A stretch of 64,000 nucleotides of DNA from Variovorax sp. OV700 (GCF_900099805.1 NZ_FNDR01000001.1:434001-498000); one strand, 5' to 3'; counted from the stretch's first letter, positions 19,422-31,470 are shown. Numbers and translations are program-made. The notes: generated from the sequence alone by a model not told the origin.

Positions 19422-19871
19422 ATGGCACAGCGCAACTGGATCGCCGTTGCCAGCGCCGAGCACGCCCGGCGCGGGCGCGACCACAAGCCGCTCGGCTTCA
19501 TGCAGGTCGGCCACGGCAAGCTGGGGCCGCTCAAGCGCGTTGCAGCCGGCGACCGCGTGGCCTACTACGCGCCGGCCACGGTGTTCGGCGGCACGGACAA
19601 GCTGCAGAGCTTCGTGTCGATCGGCATCGCGCAGCCAGGCGAACCCTATGAATTCGACATGGGTGGCGGCTTCGTCCCCTGGCGCCGCGACGTGGCCTAT
19701 GCGGCTTCGCGCGAGGCGCCCATCGCTCCATTGATCGAGCGCCTTGCCTTCGTCGAGAACCCGAGCCAATGGGGCTACAAGTTCCGCTTCGGCATGTTCG
19801 AAGTCAGCGATGCCGACACGATGCTGATCGCCCGAACCATGAAAGCCGACCTGAAGGCGCTCGCGCTTTGA
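19422..19871 (+). CDS. EVE domain-containing protein
   Basis: 149 residues, starting MAQRNWIAVASAEHARRG, with FMQVGHGKLGPLKRVAAGDRVAYYAP and SFVSIGIA typical of EVE/PUA-like proteins of the UPF0310 type. EVE domains bind modified nucleic-acid bases in characterised cases. It follows the VOC gene by 6 bases and shares its operon. What it does here is unknown. Confidence 0.82.
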   Translation: MAQRNWIAVASAEHARRGRDHKPLGFMQVGHGKLGPLKRVAAGDRVAYYAPATVFGGTDKLQSFVSIGIAQPGEPYEFDMGGGFVPWRRDVAYAASREAPIAPLIERLAFVENPSQWGYKFRFGMFEVSDADTMLIARTMKADLKALAL

Positions 19872-19894
19872 GCGCCACAATCCCGACATCACCC

Positions 19895-20362
19895 ATGCAG
19901 AAGACACACCCGATGGAACCCTTCCGCCAGCATCATGGCGCTTTCCACGTCGCAGGACTCACCGGCCGAACGACCAACCGCGCGGAGGACGATCCCGCGA
20001 CCGCCCGCATCGGCGCGCTGTGGAATCGCTTCTTCGGCGAAGAGACCTACCGGTCGACGCCCGATCGCACAGGCGATGCCCGCATCTTCGGCGTCTATTC
20101 CAGCTACGAATCCGATGCTCATGGCGCCTTCGACGTGACGGTAGGCGTGGCCGTCGCGGATGCAACGGGCAGCGTGGCCATCGAGCCCGGCGACTACCTC
20201 GTCTTCGAGGGCCAGGGTGAAATGCCGCAGATGGTGATCGCCACCTGGGAGCGCATCTGGCAGTATTTCGAGGCGCACCCGGAAATCACGCGCCGCTACC
20301 GCAGCGATTTCGAAGCCTACGAGGGGCCGGACAAGGTGGCGATCCACATCGGAGTTTCATGA
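19895..20362 (+). CDS. GyrI-like / AraC effector-binding-domain protein
   Basis: 155 residues resembling the GyrI-like small-molecule-binding domain: FHVAGLTGRTTN, RIGALWNRFF, VYSSYESDAHGAFDVTVGVAV, YLVFEGQGEMP, AIHIGVS at the end. These stand-alone domains bind hydrophobic ligands or hydrolyse cyclopropanoids in studied members. Start 19895 or the internal Met at 19913 are both possible. Second-last gene of the VOC-EVE-GyrI-YafY series. Confidence 0.8.
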   Translation: MQKTHPMEPFRQHHGAFHVAGLTGRTTNRAEDDPATARIGALWNRFFGEETYRSTPDRTGDARIFGVYSSYESDAHGAFDVTVGVAVADATGSVAIEPGDYLVFEGQGEMPQMVIATWERIWQYFEAHPEITRRYRSDFEAYEGPDKVAIHIGVS

Positions 20363-20417
20363 GTACACCCCAGGGCTGGCCCGGCGAGGTCGCGCCAAAA
20401 TTGCAAGGAGCGCGCTG

Positions 20418-21134
20418 ATGCGCCGCGCCGACCGCCTCTTCCAGCTCGTGCAGCTGATCCGCGGCCGCCGGCTCACCACGGCCGCCTTCCTTGCGCAGCG
20501 CCTGGAAGTGTCGGAGCGCACGGTGTATCGCGACGTGGCCGATCTGCAGCACCAGGGCGTGCCGATCGAAGGCGAAGCCGGCGTGGGCTACCGGCTCGGC
20601 GCGGGCTTCGAGCTGCCGCCGCTGATGTTCACGCAGGAGGAGGCTTCAGCGCTCGTGGCCGCGGCGCGGCTCGCACAGAGCTGGGTCGATCCGGCGCTGG
20701 CGCGCAACATCGAAACCGGGCTGGGCAAGATTCTCTCGGTGCTGCCGCCGGCCGCGCGCGTCTCGGCGGAAGCGCTGGCGCTCTACGCGCCCGCACTGGG
20801 TCTGGACGACGCGATGCGCAACCGGCTCCAGACCTTGCGCGAGGCGGTGGAAGCGCGCCACAAGCTGCGCCTGAACTACCGCGACGTGTCGGGGGATGCG
20901 AGCGAACGCATCGTGCGTCCGCTCGGCTGCTTCTACTGGGGCAAGGTCTGGACGCTCTCGACCTGGTGCGAACTGCGCAACGACTTCCGGGGCTTTCGCA
21001 TCGACCGCATGGACGCGGTCGAGGTGCTGCCAGAGCTCTTTCGCGACGAAGCGGGCAAGACGCTGGCCGACATGCTGCGCCAGGTGAAGGCCCGCTCGGC
21101 GGAAGCAAAGCGGCTCGAGCAGCAACCACAATAG
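20418..21134 (+). CDS. YafY-type transcriptional regulator (HTH + WYL-like domain)
   Basis: 238 residues. The N-terminal winged helix (MRRADRLFQLVQLIRGRRLTTAAFLAQRLEVSERTVYRDV, roughly 1-55) is the HTH_11 type. The C-terminal part (LRLNYRDVSGDASERIVRPLGCFYWGKVWTLSTWCELRNDFRGFRIDRM) is a WYL-like ligand-sensing domain, lacking a literal W-Y-L triplet. In related clusters such regulators control the adjacent VOC and GyrI-like genes; here the dyad at 18970 is the natural target (inference). Confidence 0.88.
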   Translation: MRRADRLFQLVQLIRGRRLTTAAFLAQRLEVSERTVYRDVADLQHQGVPIEGEAGVGYRLGAGFELPPLMFTQEEASALVAAARLAQSWVDPALARNIETGLGKILSVLPPAARVSAEALALYAPALGLDDAMRNRLQTLREAVEARHKLRLNYRDVSGDASERIVRPLGCFYWGKVWTLSTWCELRNDFRGFRIDRMDAVEVLPELFRDEAGKTLADMLRQVKARSAEAKRLEQQPQ

Positions 21135-21144
21135 CCGGGCAGCG

Positions 21145-22554
21145 TCAGTAGTCGTCGTTGCTGCCGTAGCTGGCCATATTCTCGAACTTGGTGAGCGGCT
21201 TGAGGAAGGTCAGCTTGACGGTGCCCGTGGGTCCGTTCCGGTGCTTGCTGATGATCACCTCGGCCACGCCCGGCTCCTTGCTGTTCTTGTCGTAGTAGTC
21301 GTCGCGGTAAATGAACATGATGATGTCCGCGTCCTGCTCGATGGCGCCGGATTCGCGCAGGTCGCTCATCATGGGGCGCTTGTCGGTGCGGCTTTCAACG
21401 CCGCGGCTCAACTGCGACAGCGCGATCACCGGGCACTTGAGCTCCTTGGCGAGCATCTTCAGGCCGCGCGAAATTTCGCCCACCGCCGTGGCGCGGTTTT
21501 CGTCGTTCATGCTGGTCGACACGCTCATGAGCTGGAGGTAGTCGACCACGATCAGGCCGAGCCGTCCGTACTGCCGCGCCAGGCGGCGCGCATTCGCGCG
21601 CAGTTCGCTGGTGGTGAGGCCCGGCGTCTCGTCAATGTGCAGCGACACGTTGCGCAGCTTCTCGATAGCCTCGGTCAGGCGCGGCCACTCTTCGTCGCTG
21701 AGCTTGCCAGTGCGCAGGTGCCCCTGGTCGATGCGCCCGATCGAACCGACGATACGCACCGCGAGCTGCGAAGCGCCCATTTCCATCGAGAAGACCGCCA
21801 CCGGCAGCCCTTCGTTGAGTGCCACGTGCTCGGCGATGTTGATGGCCAGCGAGGTCTTGCCCATGGAAGGACGCGCGGCCAGCACGATCATGTCGCCCGG
21901 CTGCAGGCCCGAGGTCATCTTGTCGAACTCGTAGAAGCCGGTGCGCACGCCGGTGATATCGTTCGGGTTCTCCGCCATCTCGGTCACGCGGTCGAGCAGT
22001 TCGACCACCAGGGCATCCATGCTCTGGAAGCCCTGCTTCATCCGCGTGCCCTCTTCGCCGATGTTGAAGATCTTCTGCTCGGCCTCGTCCAGTATCTTGT
22101 CGACCGACTTGCCTTGCGTGTTGAAGGCGTTGGTCGCGATCTCGTCGCTCGCGGAGACCAGCTTTCGCAGGATGGAGCGCTCGCGCACGATCTCCGCATA
22201 GCGGCGGATGTTGCTCGCGCTCGGCACGTATTGAGCGAGCGAGTTCAAATACACCAGTCCGCCGATTTCCTCGGCCTTGCCGAGGCCCTGCAGCTGCTCG
22301 TAGACGGTAATGACGTCGGCTGGCTTGCTGGCATTGATCAACCCGCCGATGGCGGCGTAGATCAGCTTGTGCTCATGGCGGTAGAAGTCGCCGTCCACCA
22401 GCAGGTCGCCCATGCGGTCCCACGCGCCGTTGTCGAGCAGCAGACCGCCAAGCACACTCGACTCGGCCTCGATCGAGTGAGGCGGAATGCGGAGTTTGGC
22501 GACTTGGCGATCGGCCGACGGGTCATTGTCGGCATAGGAGAAAACGGCGGACAT
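21145..22554 (-). CDS. dnaB: Replicative DNA helicase DnaB
   Basis: 469 residues: N-terminal domain (LRIPPHSIEAESSVLGGLLLDN), linker, and RecA-like C-terminal motor with Walker A in ARPSMGKTSLA, VVDYLQLM (Walker B) and ALSQLSRGVESR. DnaB unwinds DNA at the fork and recruits DnaG primase. Start at 22554 because GGGAAG precedes MSAVFSYAD; a TTG at 22569 is possible but less likely. No intein. Downstream of rplI on the same strand, as in many proteobacteria. Confidence 0.97.
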   Translation of the reverse strand: MSAVFSYADNDPSADRQVAKLRIPPHSIEAESSVLGGLLLDNGAWDRMGDLLVDGDFYRHEHKLIYAAIGGLINASKPADVITVYEQLQGLGKAEEIGGLVYLNSLAQYVPSASNIRRYAEIVRERSILRKLVSASDEIATNAFNTQGKSVDKILDEAEQKIFNIGEEGTRMKQGFQSMDALVVELLDRVTEMAENPNDITGVRTGFYEFDKMTSGLQPGDMIVLAARPSMGKTSLAINIAEHVALNEGLPVAVFSMEMGASQLAVRIVGSIGRIDQGHLRTGKLSDEEWPRLTEAIEKLRNVSLHIDETPGLTTSELRANARRLARQYGRLGLIVVDYLQLMSVSTSMNDENRATAVGEISRGLKMLAKELKCPVIALSQLSRGVESRTDKRPMMSDLRESGAIEQDADIIMFIYRDDYYDKNSKEPGVAEVIISKHRNGPTGTVKLTFLKPLTKFENMASYGSNDDY

Positions 22555-22663
22555 GGACTTCCCTTGCAACCCTGCATGCTAAGCCGCACACGCGCTGGCG
22601 TGTGTGGACAAGGTTGTGAATAAACGGTGATCTTTCAGTGCACCGACCGGGAGAACCGGTGCG

Positions 22664-22696
22664 CAAAAAGACAAAAGCCGCCCGAGGGCGGCTTTT
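22664..22696 (-). terminator. Terminator of the rpsF-priB-rpsR-rplI operon
   Basis: AAAAGCCGCCC (22673-22683), GA, GGGCGGCTTTT (22686-22696): an 11-bp stem, with T-rich sequence following on the minus strand (A-rich 22665-22676 on plus). A second small hairpin (GCACCG/CGGTGC, 22640-22662) lies just beyond. dnaB therefore probably has its own promoter. Confidence 0.85.
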
Positions 22697-22724
22697 GCGG
22701 CAGCGCGCAAGGCGCTGTGGACGA

Positions 22725-23177
22725 TCAGGCGGTTTCGCCGTAGACCGTGACGGTGATGTCGACCACCACGTCGGTGTGCAGCGCAACGCTCACGGTGCTG
22801 TCGCCGACGACCTTGATCGGGCCGTTGGGCAGGCGCACTTGCGACTTCGCAACCTTGTAGCCTTGCTTGCCGAGCTCTTCGGCGATGTCGCCGTTGGTGA
22901 CCGAGCCGAACAGACGGCCGTCGACGCCGGCCTTTTGGGTCAGCTTGACGGTCGTGCCGCCGAGCTTCTCGCCCTGGGCTTGCATTTCAGCCAGCTTGGC
23001 GGCCGCAGCCTTTTCGAGTTCGACGCGCTTGGCTTCGAATTCGGCCTTGTTGGCAGCGGTAGCGCGGCGGGCGCGGCCCGTCGGGATCAGGAAGTTGCGG
23101 GCATAGCCGTCCTTGACCTTGACGATATCGCCCAGGGCACCGACGTTCAGAACCTTGTCCAGAAGAATGATTTGCAT
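22725..23177 (-). CDS. rplI: 50S ribosomal protein bL9
   Basis: 150 residues: [36 protein letters not shown] is the diagnostic bL9 N-terminal domain, followed by the long helix and C-terminal domain ([16 protein letters not shown]). Last gene of the rpsF-priB-rpsR-rplI operon, 11 bases after rpsR. Confidence 0.98.
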   Translation of the reverse strand: MQIILLDKVLNVGALGDIVKVKDGYARNFLIPTGRARRATAANKAEFEAKRVELEKAAAAKLAEMQAQGEKLGGTTVKLTQKAGVDGRLFGSVTNGDIAEELGKQGYKVAKSQVRLPNGPIKVVGDSTVSVALHTDVVVDITVTVYGETA

Positions 23178-23188
23178 GGTACGGCTCC

Positions 23189-23470
23189 TTAGACGCGGTG
23201 CTGGTCGCTGTACGGCACCATCGCGAGGAAGCGCGCGCGCTTGATCGCGGTGTTGAGCTGGCGCTGGTAGATCGCGCGCGTGCCGGTCAGGCGTGCGGGG
23301 ATGATCTTGCCGTTTTCGCTGATGAAGTCACGCAGCGTGTCGATGTCCTTGTAGTCGATTTCCTCGACGCCAGCGACGGTGAAACGGCAGAAGCGCTTGC
23401 GCTTGAACAGCAGCGACTGGGTGTTGCGCTTCGGGCGCTTGTCTTTGTTGAATTTCTTGAACGTGGCCAT
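23189..23470 (-). CDS. rpsR: 30S ribosomal protein bS18
   Basis: 93 residues with the bS18 core [38 protein letters not shown] and [19 protein letters not shown]. It has the slightly extended basic N-terminus ([20 protein letters not shown]) seen in betaproteobacteria. Between priB and rplI. Confidence 0.98.
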   Translation of the reverse strand: MATFKKFNKDKRPKRNTQSLLFKRKRFCRFTVAGVEEIDYKDIDTLRDFISENGKIIPARLTGTRAIYQRQLNTAIKRARFLAMVPYSDQHRV

Positions 23471-23491
23471 TTGGGGACCTCTTGTCGAAAA

Positions 23492-23809
23492 TTAATCTTG
23501 CTGAAAATCCTGGATGTGCAGGACCGGATGCTTGCCGTTGCCCGGTGTCGCGAGAAAACCCTGAAATCGCCAGAGGCTTCCCATCGACTGCGTTGCGAGC
23601 CGTTCGGCGATGGCGCCGAAGGCAACGGCCTTGAGGGCCGTTTTCACCTGCCTGGCTTTTCCTGCCTCCTGAAGCGTCGACTCGTGTTCGAGCTTCAGGT
23701 CGATGGCGGGAAGGCCGGCCGGCGTGTATCGCAAGGCTCCGAGTTCGGCAACAGAGGCTGTCAGCAGAAGCTGATTGACCCCGGTTGCCGCAGCAGCGGC
23801 AGCGGTCAC
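23492..23809 (-). CDS. priB: Primosomal replication protein N (PriB)
   Basis: 105 residues forming a single OB fold: NQLLLTASVAELGALRYTPAGLPAIDLKLEHES, AKAVAFGAIAERL-like core and GFLATPGNGKHPVLHIQDFQ. PriB bridges PriA and DnaT or ssDNA in replication restart. Identity is supported by its fixed place between rpsF and rpsR. The Ala-rich N-terminus (MTAAAAAATG) makes the exact start slightly uncertain. Confidence 0.92.
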   Translation of the reverse strand: MTAAAAAATGVNQLLLTASVAELGALRYTPAGLPAIDLKLEHESTLQEAGKARQVKTALKAVAFGAIAERLATQSMGSLWRFQGFLATPGNGKHPVLHIQDFQQD

Positions 23810-23813
23810 GCCA

Positions 23814-24188
23814 TCAGCTGTTGTTGGCGGCGTATTCGGCCTGCTGGGCCTTGCGGGCTTCTTCGCGCTCGACCGTCTTCATCATCGACGAAGGACCGGT
23901 GTCGGCCTTCTTCTTCTGAACGGTGAGGTGACGCAGCACGGCATCGTTGAACTTGAACGCGTGTTCGAGTTCGCCCATCACGGTTTGCTCGGCTTCAATG
24001 TTGACGCACAGGTAGTGCGCCTTGTTGAGCTTGTTGATCTGGTACGCCAGCTGGCGGCGGCCCCAGTCTTCAACGCGGTGGATCTTGCCACCGCCGGCCG
24101 TGATGAGGCCCTTGTAACGCTCCAGCATGGCCGGAACTTGTTCGCTCTGATCCGGGTGGATCAGCAAAATGATTTCGTAGTGACGCAT
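23814..24188 (-). CDS. rpsF: 30S ribosomal protein bS6
   Basis: 124 residues beginning [25 protein letters not shown], with [17 protein letters not shown] and the charged C-terminal tail. The ATG at 24188 follows AAGGAGT. The first gene of the rpsF-priB-rpsR-rplI operon. Confidence 0.98.
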   Translation of the reverse strand: MRHYEIILLIHPDQSEQVPAMLERYKGLITAGGGKIHRVEDWGRRQLAYQINKLNKAHYLCVNIEAEQTVMGELEHAFKFNDAVLRHLTVQKKKADTGPSSMMKTVEREEARKAQQAEYAANNS

Positions 24189-24268
24189 GGCACTCCTTGT
24201 GGATTCTTCCGTAGAAGAGGAAAAGCCACCTGCAGCGTCGGGCGCAGTGTGGCAAGGCAAAGCCGGCT

Positions 24269-24299
24269 ATTGTAGCACTGCTGGTGCAGCACCTGTCCA
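24269..24299 (-). promoter_or_regulatory. Possible promoter of the rpsF operon
   Basis: On the minus strand TGGACA (24299-24294) and TACAAT (24274-24269) are spaced by 19 bases, longer than the optimum, about 80 bases before the rpsF start. The -10 is good, the -35 weak. Confidence 0.35.
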
Positions 24300-24302
24300 G
24301 CT

Positions 24303-24845
24303 TCAGTCGTTCAAGGCCTTGTCGAGCGCGGCGGCCTTCTCTGGGCCGACGGCGGCGCGTATCTTGGGCGCCAGCGCCGCCAGATCTTCGTAGCTGGTGG
24401 TGCCCTCGACCTGCAGGTTGAGGCGGAAGCCCTTCAGCCCGAGGGCACCCGTCAGCTGGGTGGCGATGGGATAAGCATCCTTGTAGCGCTGCTGTCTGCT
24501 GCGCCCGGCAGACGGCGGGGATTCGGCCGGCTTTGGCGTGGGCGCTGATGATGGCGCTGATGATGGCGTTGCTGACGACGTTGCAGCTGCGGGCGCCCTG
24601 CTCGCGGCCGGAGGTTCAGGTGCCGTGGCCGGAACGGCCGGCTTGCTGCTGCCGGCGGCCGACCCGAGGAGGCCCAGCGTGACCAGCTGGTCGATTTCTT
24701 CGCGCGCAATGCCCGTTCCGGCAAGCACTTCGTCGACCGAGCGCTTGCCGTCGAACAGGATGAAGGCGGTACGCTGGCGCGGCGAAAGGGGTACCGAACG
24801 ATCTTTGAGAACCTGCTGTCCGGCTTCTGTCTTGACAAGAATCAT
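24303..24845 (-). CDS. Uncharacterised protein with Pro/Ala-rich linker
   Basis: 180 residues I do not recognise. Residues about 1-65 (VLKDRSVPLSPRQRTAFILFDGKRSVDEVLAGTGIAREEIDQLVTLGLL) resemble a small winged-helix-like domain. Residues ~66-115 are a Pro/Ala/Ser linker. The last ~65 (KDAYPIATQLTGALGLKGFRLNLQVEGTTSYEDLAALAPKIRAAVG) form a second compact domain. The ATG at 24845 is preceded by GGAAG; the open frame extends to 24929. It sits between ppsA and the rpsF operon, transcribed leftward. No signal peptide or membrane segment. Confidence 0.7.
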   Translation of the reverse strand: MILVKTEAGQQVLKDRSVPLSPRQRTAFILFDGKRSVDEVLAGTGIAREEIDQLVTLGLLGSAAGSSKPAVPATAPEPPAASRAPAAATSSATPSSAPSSAPTPKPAESPPSAGRSRQQRYKDAYPIATQLTGALGLKGFRLNLQVEGTTSYEDLAALAPKIRAAVGPEKAAALDKALND

Positions 24846-25054
24846 GATGGTTTCTTCCGCAAAATGCCGGCGGGTGCGGCGACGAGCGGTTTCGCCATGC
24901 GCAGTCCGCAAGCGACCGGCCAAGCCCATGAGTTCACGGGCCTGACACTAGTAACACATTCTGATTCAATTCTTGCAGGCATCGGCGCGGGAATTCCCGG
25001 TGGGGGCGTCTGTCGTGGCTGCCGCGCGACAGGGGCGCGATGGCCCCTGCCCCA

Positions 25055-27448
<2,394 letters not shown>

Positions 27449-27639
27449 GGGAAAGCTCCAGAAGTTGAAACCGGTGCTGCATGCAGGCGGCGCGGCACGA
27501 TCGTTCTCGTTGCTTTGGGTGCGGGCGCGGTGTGCATGGAAAGAATTGGGGCAAGGGAAAGCGGATTCCCGATAATGGCCCGGATTGTAGGCGCGGCGAG
27601 ATTGCATGCGCCGCAGGACAAGGCCGCAAGAGCAACACC

Positions 27640-28461
27640 ATGCACACACGCACTGTTTTCTTCATATCCGACGGTACCGGCATCACCGCCGAAACTTTCG
27701 GTAACGCCGTGCTGGCCCAGTTCGAGATGAAACCGCGCCACGTGCGGCTGCCTTTCACCGATACGGTCGACAAGGCGCATCAGGCGGTGCGGCAGATCAA
27801 CCACACGGCCGAACTGGAAGGCGTGCGCCCTATTGTCTTCACGACTCTGGCGAACATGGAGGTGCTCGAAGTCATCGAAACCGGGTGCAAAGGCATGCTG
27901 CTCGACATGTTCGGCACCTTTGTGCGGCCGCTTGAGATCGAGCTGGCGGTCAAATCGAACCACCGCATCGGACGCTTCAGCGACGCCAGCAAGAGCAAGG
28001 AATACGACGCCCGCATTGCAGCCATCGATTTCAGCCTGGCGCACGACGACGGCCAGAGCAACCGCGACCTCGAGGGCGCGGACGTGATCCTGGTGGGTGT
28101 GAGCCGCAGCGGCAAGACGCCCACGTCTCTCTATCTGGCAATGCAGCACGGCCTGAAGGCGGCCAACTACCCGCTGATTCCGGAAGATTTCGAGCGTCGC
28201 CAGCTGCCGCCGGCCCTGATGCCCTATCGCAAGAAGATCTTCGGGCTCACGATCCAGCCGGAGCGGCTGAGCCAGATCCGCAACGAGCGCCGGCCCGATT
28301 CGCGCTACGCCAGCCTCGAAAACTGCCGCCACGAGGTGGCAGAGGCCGAGGCGATGATGCGCCGGGCAGGCATCCGGTGGCTTTCGACGACGACCAAGTC
28401 GATCGAGGAAATTGCCACCACCATCCTCCAGGAGCTGAAGCCGGAACGGCTGGTTTATTGA
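27640..28461 (+). CDS. ppsR: PEP synthetase regulatory protein (kinase/pyrophosphorylase)
   Basis: 273 residues of the DUF299/PSRP family, which inactivates PpsA by ADP-dependent threonine phosphorylation and reactivates it by pyrophosphorolysis. It begins [19 protein letters not shown]; the ADP-binding loop [11 protein letters not shown] is at about 150-160, and [18 protein letters not shown] follows. Divergent from ppsA across 191 bases, the classic arrangement. Confidence 0.95.
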   Translation: MHTRTVFFISDGTGITAETFGNAVLAQFEMKPRHVRLPFTDTVDKAHQAVRQINHTAELEGVRPIVFTTLANMEVLEVIETGCKGMLLDMFGTFVRPLEIELAVKSNHRIGRFSDASKSKEYDARIAAIDFSLAHDDGQSNRDLEGADVILVGVSRSGKTPTSLYLAMQHGLKAANYPLIPEDFERRQLPPALMPYRKKIFGLTIQPERLSQIRNERRPDSRYASLENCRHEVAEAEAMMRRAGIRWLSTTTKSIEEIATTILQELKPERLVY

Positions 28462-28494
28462 ACCTGCCGCCCGGTCAGCCCGTCGCTGCCGCGT

Positions 28495-30066
28495 TCAGGC
28501 AGCAATCTGCTCGGCCGGTGCCGAGGTGCGGATCAGGTGGTCGAACGCGCCCAGCGCCGCCTTCGCGCCGTCGCCGGCCGCAATGATGATCTGCTTGAAC
28601 GGCACGGTGGTCACGTCGCCCGCCGCGAACACGCCCGGCACCGAGGTCTGCCCTCTGGCGTCGACCACGATCTCGCCGTGCTTCGTCAGCTCGACCACGC
28701 CCTTGAGCCAATCGGTGTTGGGCACCAGGCCGATCTGGATGAACACGCCTTCGAGCTCGACCTTCTTCAGCTCACCCGTTGCGCGGTCCTTGTAGACCAG
28801 GCCATTGACCTTCTGGTCGCCGGTGATCTCGGTGGTCTGCGCGTTGGTGAACACGTCGACGTTCTTGAGGCTCTTGAGCTTGCGCTGCAGCACGGCATCG
28901 GCGCGCAGCGCGGTGTCGAACTCGATCAGCGTGACGTGGCCCACGATGCCGGCCAGGTCGATCGCCGCTTCGACGCCCGAATTGCCCCCGCCGATCACGG
29001 CCACGCGCTTGCCCTTGAACAGCGGGCCGTCGCAATGCGGGCAATACGCCACGCCCTTGTTCTTGAACTCGTGCTCGCCGGGCACGTTGATGTTGCGCCA
29101 GCGGGCGCCGGTCGAGATGATGATCGACTTGCTCTTCAAGGAAGCGCCGCTTTCGAGCTGTACCTCGATCAGGTCCCTGCCCGGCACCAATGCCTTGGCG
29201 CGCTGCAGGTTCATGATGTCGACGTCGTAGTCGCGCACGTGTTCTTCGAGCGCATGGGCGAACTTCGGTCCTTCGGTTTCCTTGATCGAGATGAAGTTCT
29301 CGATCCCCAGCGTGTCGAGCACCTGGCCGCCGAAGCGCTCGGATGCCACGCCGGTGCGAATGCCCTTGCGCGCCGCATATACGGCAGCCGCGGCACCGGC
29401 CGGGCCGCCGCCGACGATCAACACGTCGAACGGGTCCTTGGCGGCGATCTTCTTTGCCTCGCGTTCGACGCCGCTGGTATCGATCTTCGCAAGGATCTCT
29501 TCCAGGCTCATGCGGCCCTGGCCGAACTCGGTGCCATTCAGGAACACGGTGGGCACGGCCATGACCTGGCGTTCCTTGACCTCGTCCTGGAAGGTGCCGC
29601 CTTCGATCATCGTGGTGCGGATGCGCGGGTTCTGCACCGCCATCAGGTTCAGCGCCTGGACCACGTCGGGGCAGTTGTGGCAGGTGAGCGAAACGTAGAT
29701 CTCGAACTCGAAGTCGCCGTCGAGCGCGCGAATCTGCTCGAGCACGGCTTCTTCGACTTTCGGGGGATAGCCGCCGATCTGCAGCAGCGCAAGGATCAGC
29801 GACGTGAATTCATGGCCCATCGGCAGGCCGGCAAAGCGCGGGCCGTGGTTCTCGCTCGGACGGTTGACCGAGAAAGAAGGCTTGCGATGGTTATCGCCGC
29901 GGCTTTCGGTCAGCTTGACCAGCGGCGATGCTTCTGCGACGTCCTTCAGCAGCGACAGCAATTCGCCCGAGGCCTTGCCGTCGTCGAGCGAGGCGACGAT
30001 CTCGATCGGCTGCGTGGCGCGCTCGAGATAAGTCTTCAATTGGGCTTTGGTGCTGGCGTCGAGCAT
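28495..30066 (-). CDS. ahpF: Alkyl hydroperoxide reductase subunit F
   Basis: 523 residues; a flavoprotein that passes electrons from NADH to AhpC. The N-terminal double-thioredoxin domain has its CHNC redox pair at Cys129/Cys132. The FAD site is [21 protein letters not shown], the thioredoxin-reductase-like active site is CPHC at 342-345, and [17 protein letters not shown] binds NADH. Lies downstream of ahpC, with a terminator between them. Confidence 0.97.
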   Translation of the reverse strand: MLDASTKAQLKTYLERATQPIEIVASLDDGKASGELLSLLKDVAEASPLVKLTESRGDNHRKPSFSVNRPSENHGPRFAGLPMGHEFTSLILALLQIGGYPPKVEEAVLEQIRALDGDFEFEIYVSLTCHNCPDVVQALNLMAVQNPRIRTTMIEGGTFQDEVKERQVMAVPTVFLNGTEFGQGRMSLEEILAKIDTSGVEREAKKIAAKDPFDVLIVGGGPAGAAAAVYAARKGIRTGVASERFGGQVLDTLGIENFISIKETEGPKFAHALEEHVRDYDVDIMNLQRAKALVPGRDLIEVQLESGASLKSKSIIISTGARWRNINVPGEHEFKNKGVAYCPHCDGPLFKGKRVAVIGGGNSGVEAAIDLAGIVGHVTLIEFDTALRADAVLQRKLKSLKNVDVFTNAQTTEITGDQKVNGLVYKDRATGELKKVELEGVFIQIGLVPNTDWLKGVVELTKHGEIVVDARGQTSVPGVFAAGDVTTVPFKQIIIAAGDGAKAALGAFDHLIRTSAPAEQIAA

Positions 30067-30106
30067 GGCGAAATCACTTTCGATATCTTAAAACTATCAA
30101 CGAGGA

Positions 30107-30143
30107 ACAAAAAAGCCCGGGGCCTCGTGAGCGCCCGGGCTTT
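30107..30143 (-). terminator. Terminator/attenuator between ahpC and ahpF
   Basis: AAAGCCCGGG (30112-30121) and CCCGGGCTTT (30134-30143) form a 10-bp stem. Reading on the minus strand, the transcript leaves ahpC, folds this hairpin and meets a six-T run. ahpF expression from the ahpC promoter would depend on read-through. Confidence 0.85.
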
Positions 30144-30155
30144 CGCGCGGAACGC

Positions 30156-30728
30156 TTAGATCTTGCCGACGAGGTCGAACGAAGGCTTCAGCGTTTCGGC
30201 GCCTTCGGTCCACTTGGCGGGGCAGACTTCACCGGGGTGGGCGGCGACGTACTGGGCAGCCTTCACGCGGCGCAGCAGTTCGGCGGCATCGCGGCCGATG
30301 CCGTTGTCGTGCACTTCGATGGTCTTGATCTTGCCTTCGGGGTCGATCACGAAGGTGCCGCGGTAGGCGAGACCGGCGTCTTCGCCTTCTTCGATCAACA
30401 CCTGGAAGGCGCGCGACAGTTGCTGGCTGGGGTCGCCGATCAGCGGGTACTTGACCTTGCCGATGGTGTCCGAGGTGTCGTGCCATGCCTTGTGGGTGAA
30501 GTGGGTATCGGTCGACACGCCATAGATCTCGACGCCGAGCTTCTGGAATTCTGCGTAATGGTCGGCGAGGTCGCCGAGTTCGGTGGGGCACACGAACGTG
30601 AAGTCAGCCGGGTAGAACACCACGACCGACCATTTGCCCTTGAAGTTTTCGTTGCTGACGGGCACGAACTTGCCGTTGTGATACGCGGTGGCCTTAAAGG
30701 GAATGATTTCGGTGTTGATCAGGGACAT
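30156..30728 (-). CDS. ahpC: Alkyl hydroperoxide reductase subunit C (2-Cys peroxiredoxin)
   Basis: 190 residues: reduces H2O2 and organic peroxides. Peroxidatic Cys47 in [15 protein letters not shown], resolving Cys169 in [10 protein letters not shown], plus the GGLG-type region [16 protein letters not shown] ([13 protein letters not shown]) that marks oxidation-sensitive AhpC. AAGGAAAC precedes the start. A strong OxyR-type site and -10 lie just upstream. Confidence 0.98.
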   Translation of the reverse strand: MSLINTEIIPFKATAYHNGKFVPVSNENFKGKWSVVVFYPADFTFVCPTELGDLADHYAEFQKLGVEIYGVSTDTHFTHKAWHDTSDTIGKVKYPLIGDPSQQLSRAFQVLIEEGEDAGLAYRGTFVIDPEGKIKTIEVHDNGIGRDAAELLRRVKAAQYVAAHPGEVCPAKWTEGAETLKPSFDLVGKI

Positions 30729-30771
30729 TTACTGTTTCCTTGGTGGTGGCTGATGAAGAGAACGAGTCATG

Positions 30772-30835
30772 AGTATAACTACCAATCTGTTGTTTTTAAT
30801 AGTTATGAGCTATCAAAAGTATTGGAGCTTGCTAT
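30772..30835 (-). promoter_or_regulatory. ahpC promoter with OxyR operator
   Basis: The sequence at 30799-30835 reads ATAG-N7-CTAT-N7-ATTG-N7-CTAT, a nearly perfect match to the four-element OxyR consensus (ATAGnt spaced by N7). On the minus strand a -10 TATACT lies at 30777-30772, and the operator overlaps where the -35 should be, as in OxyR-activated promoters. About 37 bases of leader remain before the ahpC ATG. The same site could also influence the divergent bacterioferritin gene. Confidence 0.85.
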
Positions 30836-30971
30836 GTTTGCGATAGAGCCGCCGCCAACGAATACGAACGTGTATCACCATCAAACGCATGCAGACCGGC
30901 GCAGCATGGGATTGCTTGCAAGTGCCCGCTCGCCCCTCTCACAATCGGTGCTTTCAGAATAAGGAAAAACC

Positions 30972-31448
30972 ATGAAGGGCGACCCCAAGGTCATCGAACA
31001 TCTGCAGGCGCAGCTCAAGAACGAGCTCACCGCAATCAACCAGTACTTCCTCCACTACCGCATGCTCAAGCATTGGGGCCTGGACAAGCTGGCGAAGAAG
31101 GAATACGAGGAATCGATCGGCGAAATGAAGCACGCCGACAAGCTGATGGACCGCATCTTCATGCTCGACGGCCTGCCGAATCTGCAGGACCTGGGCAAGC
31201 TGAACATCGGCGAAGACGTGCCCGAGCTGCTGGGCTGCGACCTGGGCGCCGAAACCGGCGCGCAAGCCACCATCAAGGACGGCATTGCCTACTGCGAAAC
31301 GGTGCGCGACTACGTCTCACGCGACCTGCTGCAGGAAATCCTGGACGACACCGAAGAGCACATCGACTTTCTCGAAACCCAGATCGAGCTGATCGACAAG
31401 GTCGGCCTGCAGAACTACCTGCAATCGCAGATGGGCGAGCTCAGCTGA
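30972..31448 (+). CDS. bfr: Bacterioferritin
   Basis: 158 residues; haem-containing 24-mer iron store. Diiron ligands are recognisable ([16 protein letters not shown] with Glu18, EMKHAD), and Met52, the axial haem ligand, is present in [22 protein letters not shown]. Begins [11 protein letters not shown], 13 bases after AAGG. Near the ahp genes and next to the iron-uptake block. Confidence 0.97.
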   Translation: MKGDPKVIEHLQAQLKNELTAINQYFLHYRMLKHWGLDKLAKKEYEESIGEMKHADKLMDRIFMLDGLPNLQDLGKLNIGEDVPELLGCDLGAETGAQATIKDGIAYCETVRDYVSRDLLQEILDDTEEHIDFLETQIELIDKVGLQNYLQSQMGELS

Positions 31449-31470
31449 TCGGCGAGGCCGGGCGTAATCG

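Noticed and set aside
25030..25049. CAGGGGC/GCCCCTG hairpin downstream of ppsA as a terminator
   Set aside because: No T-run follows on the ppsA strand.
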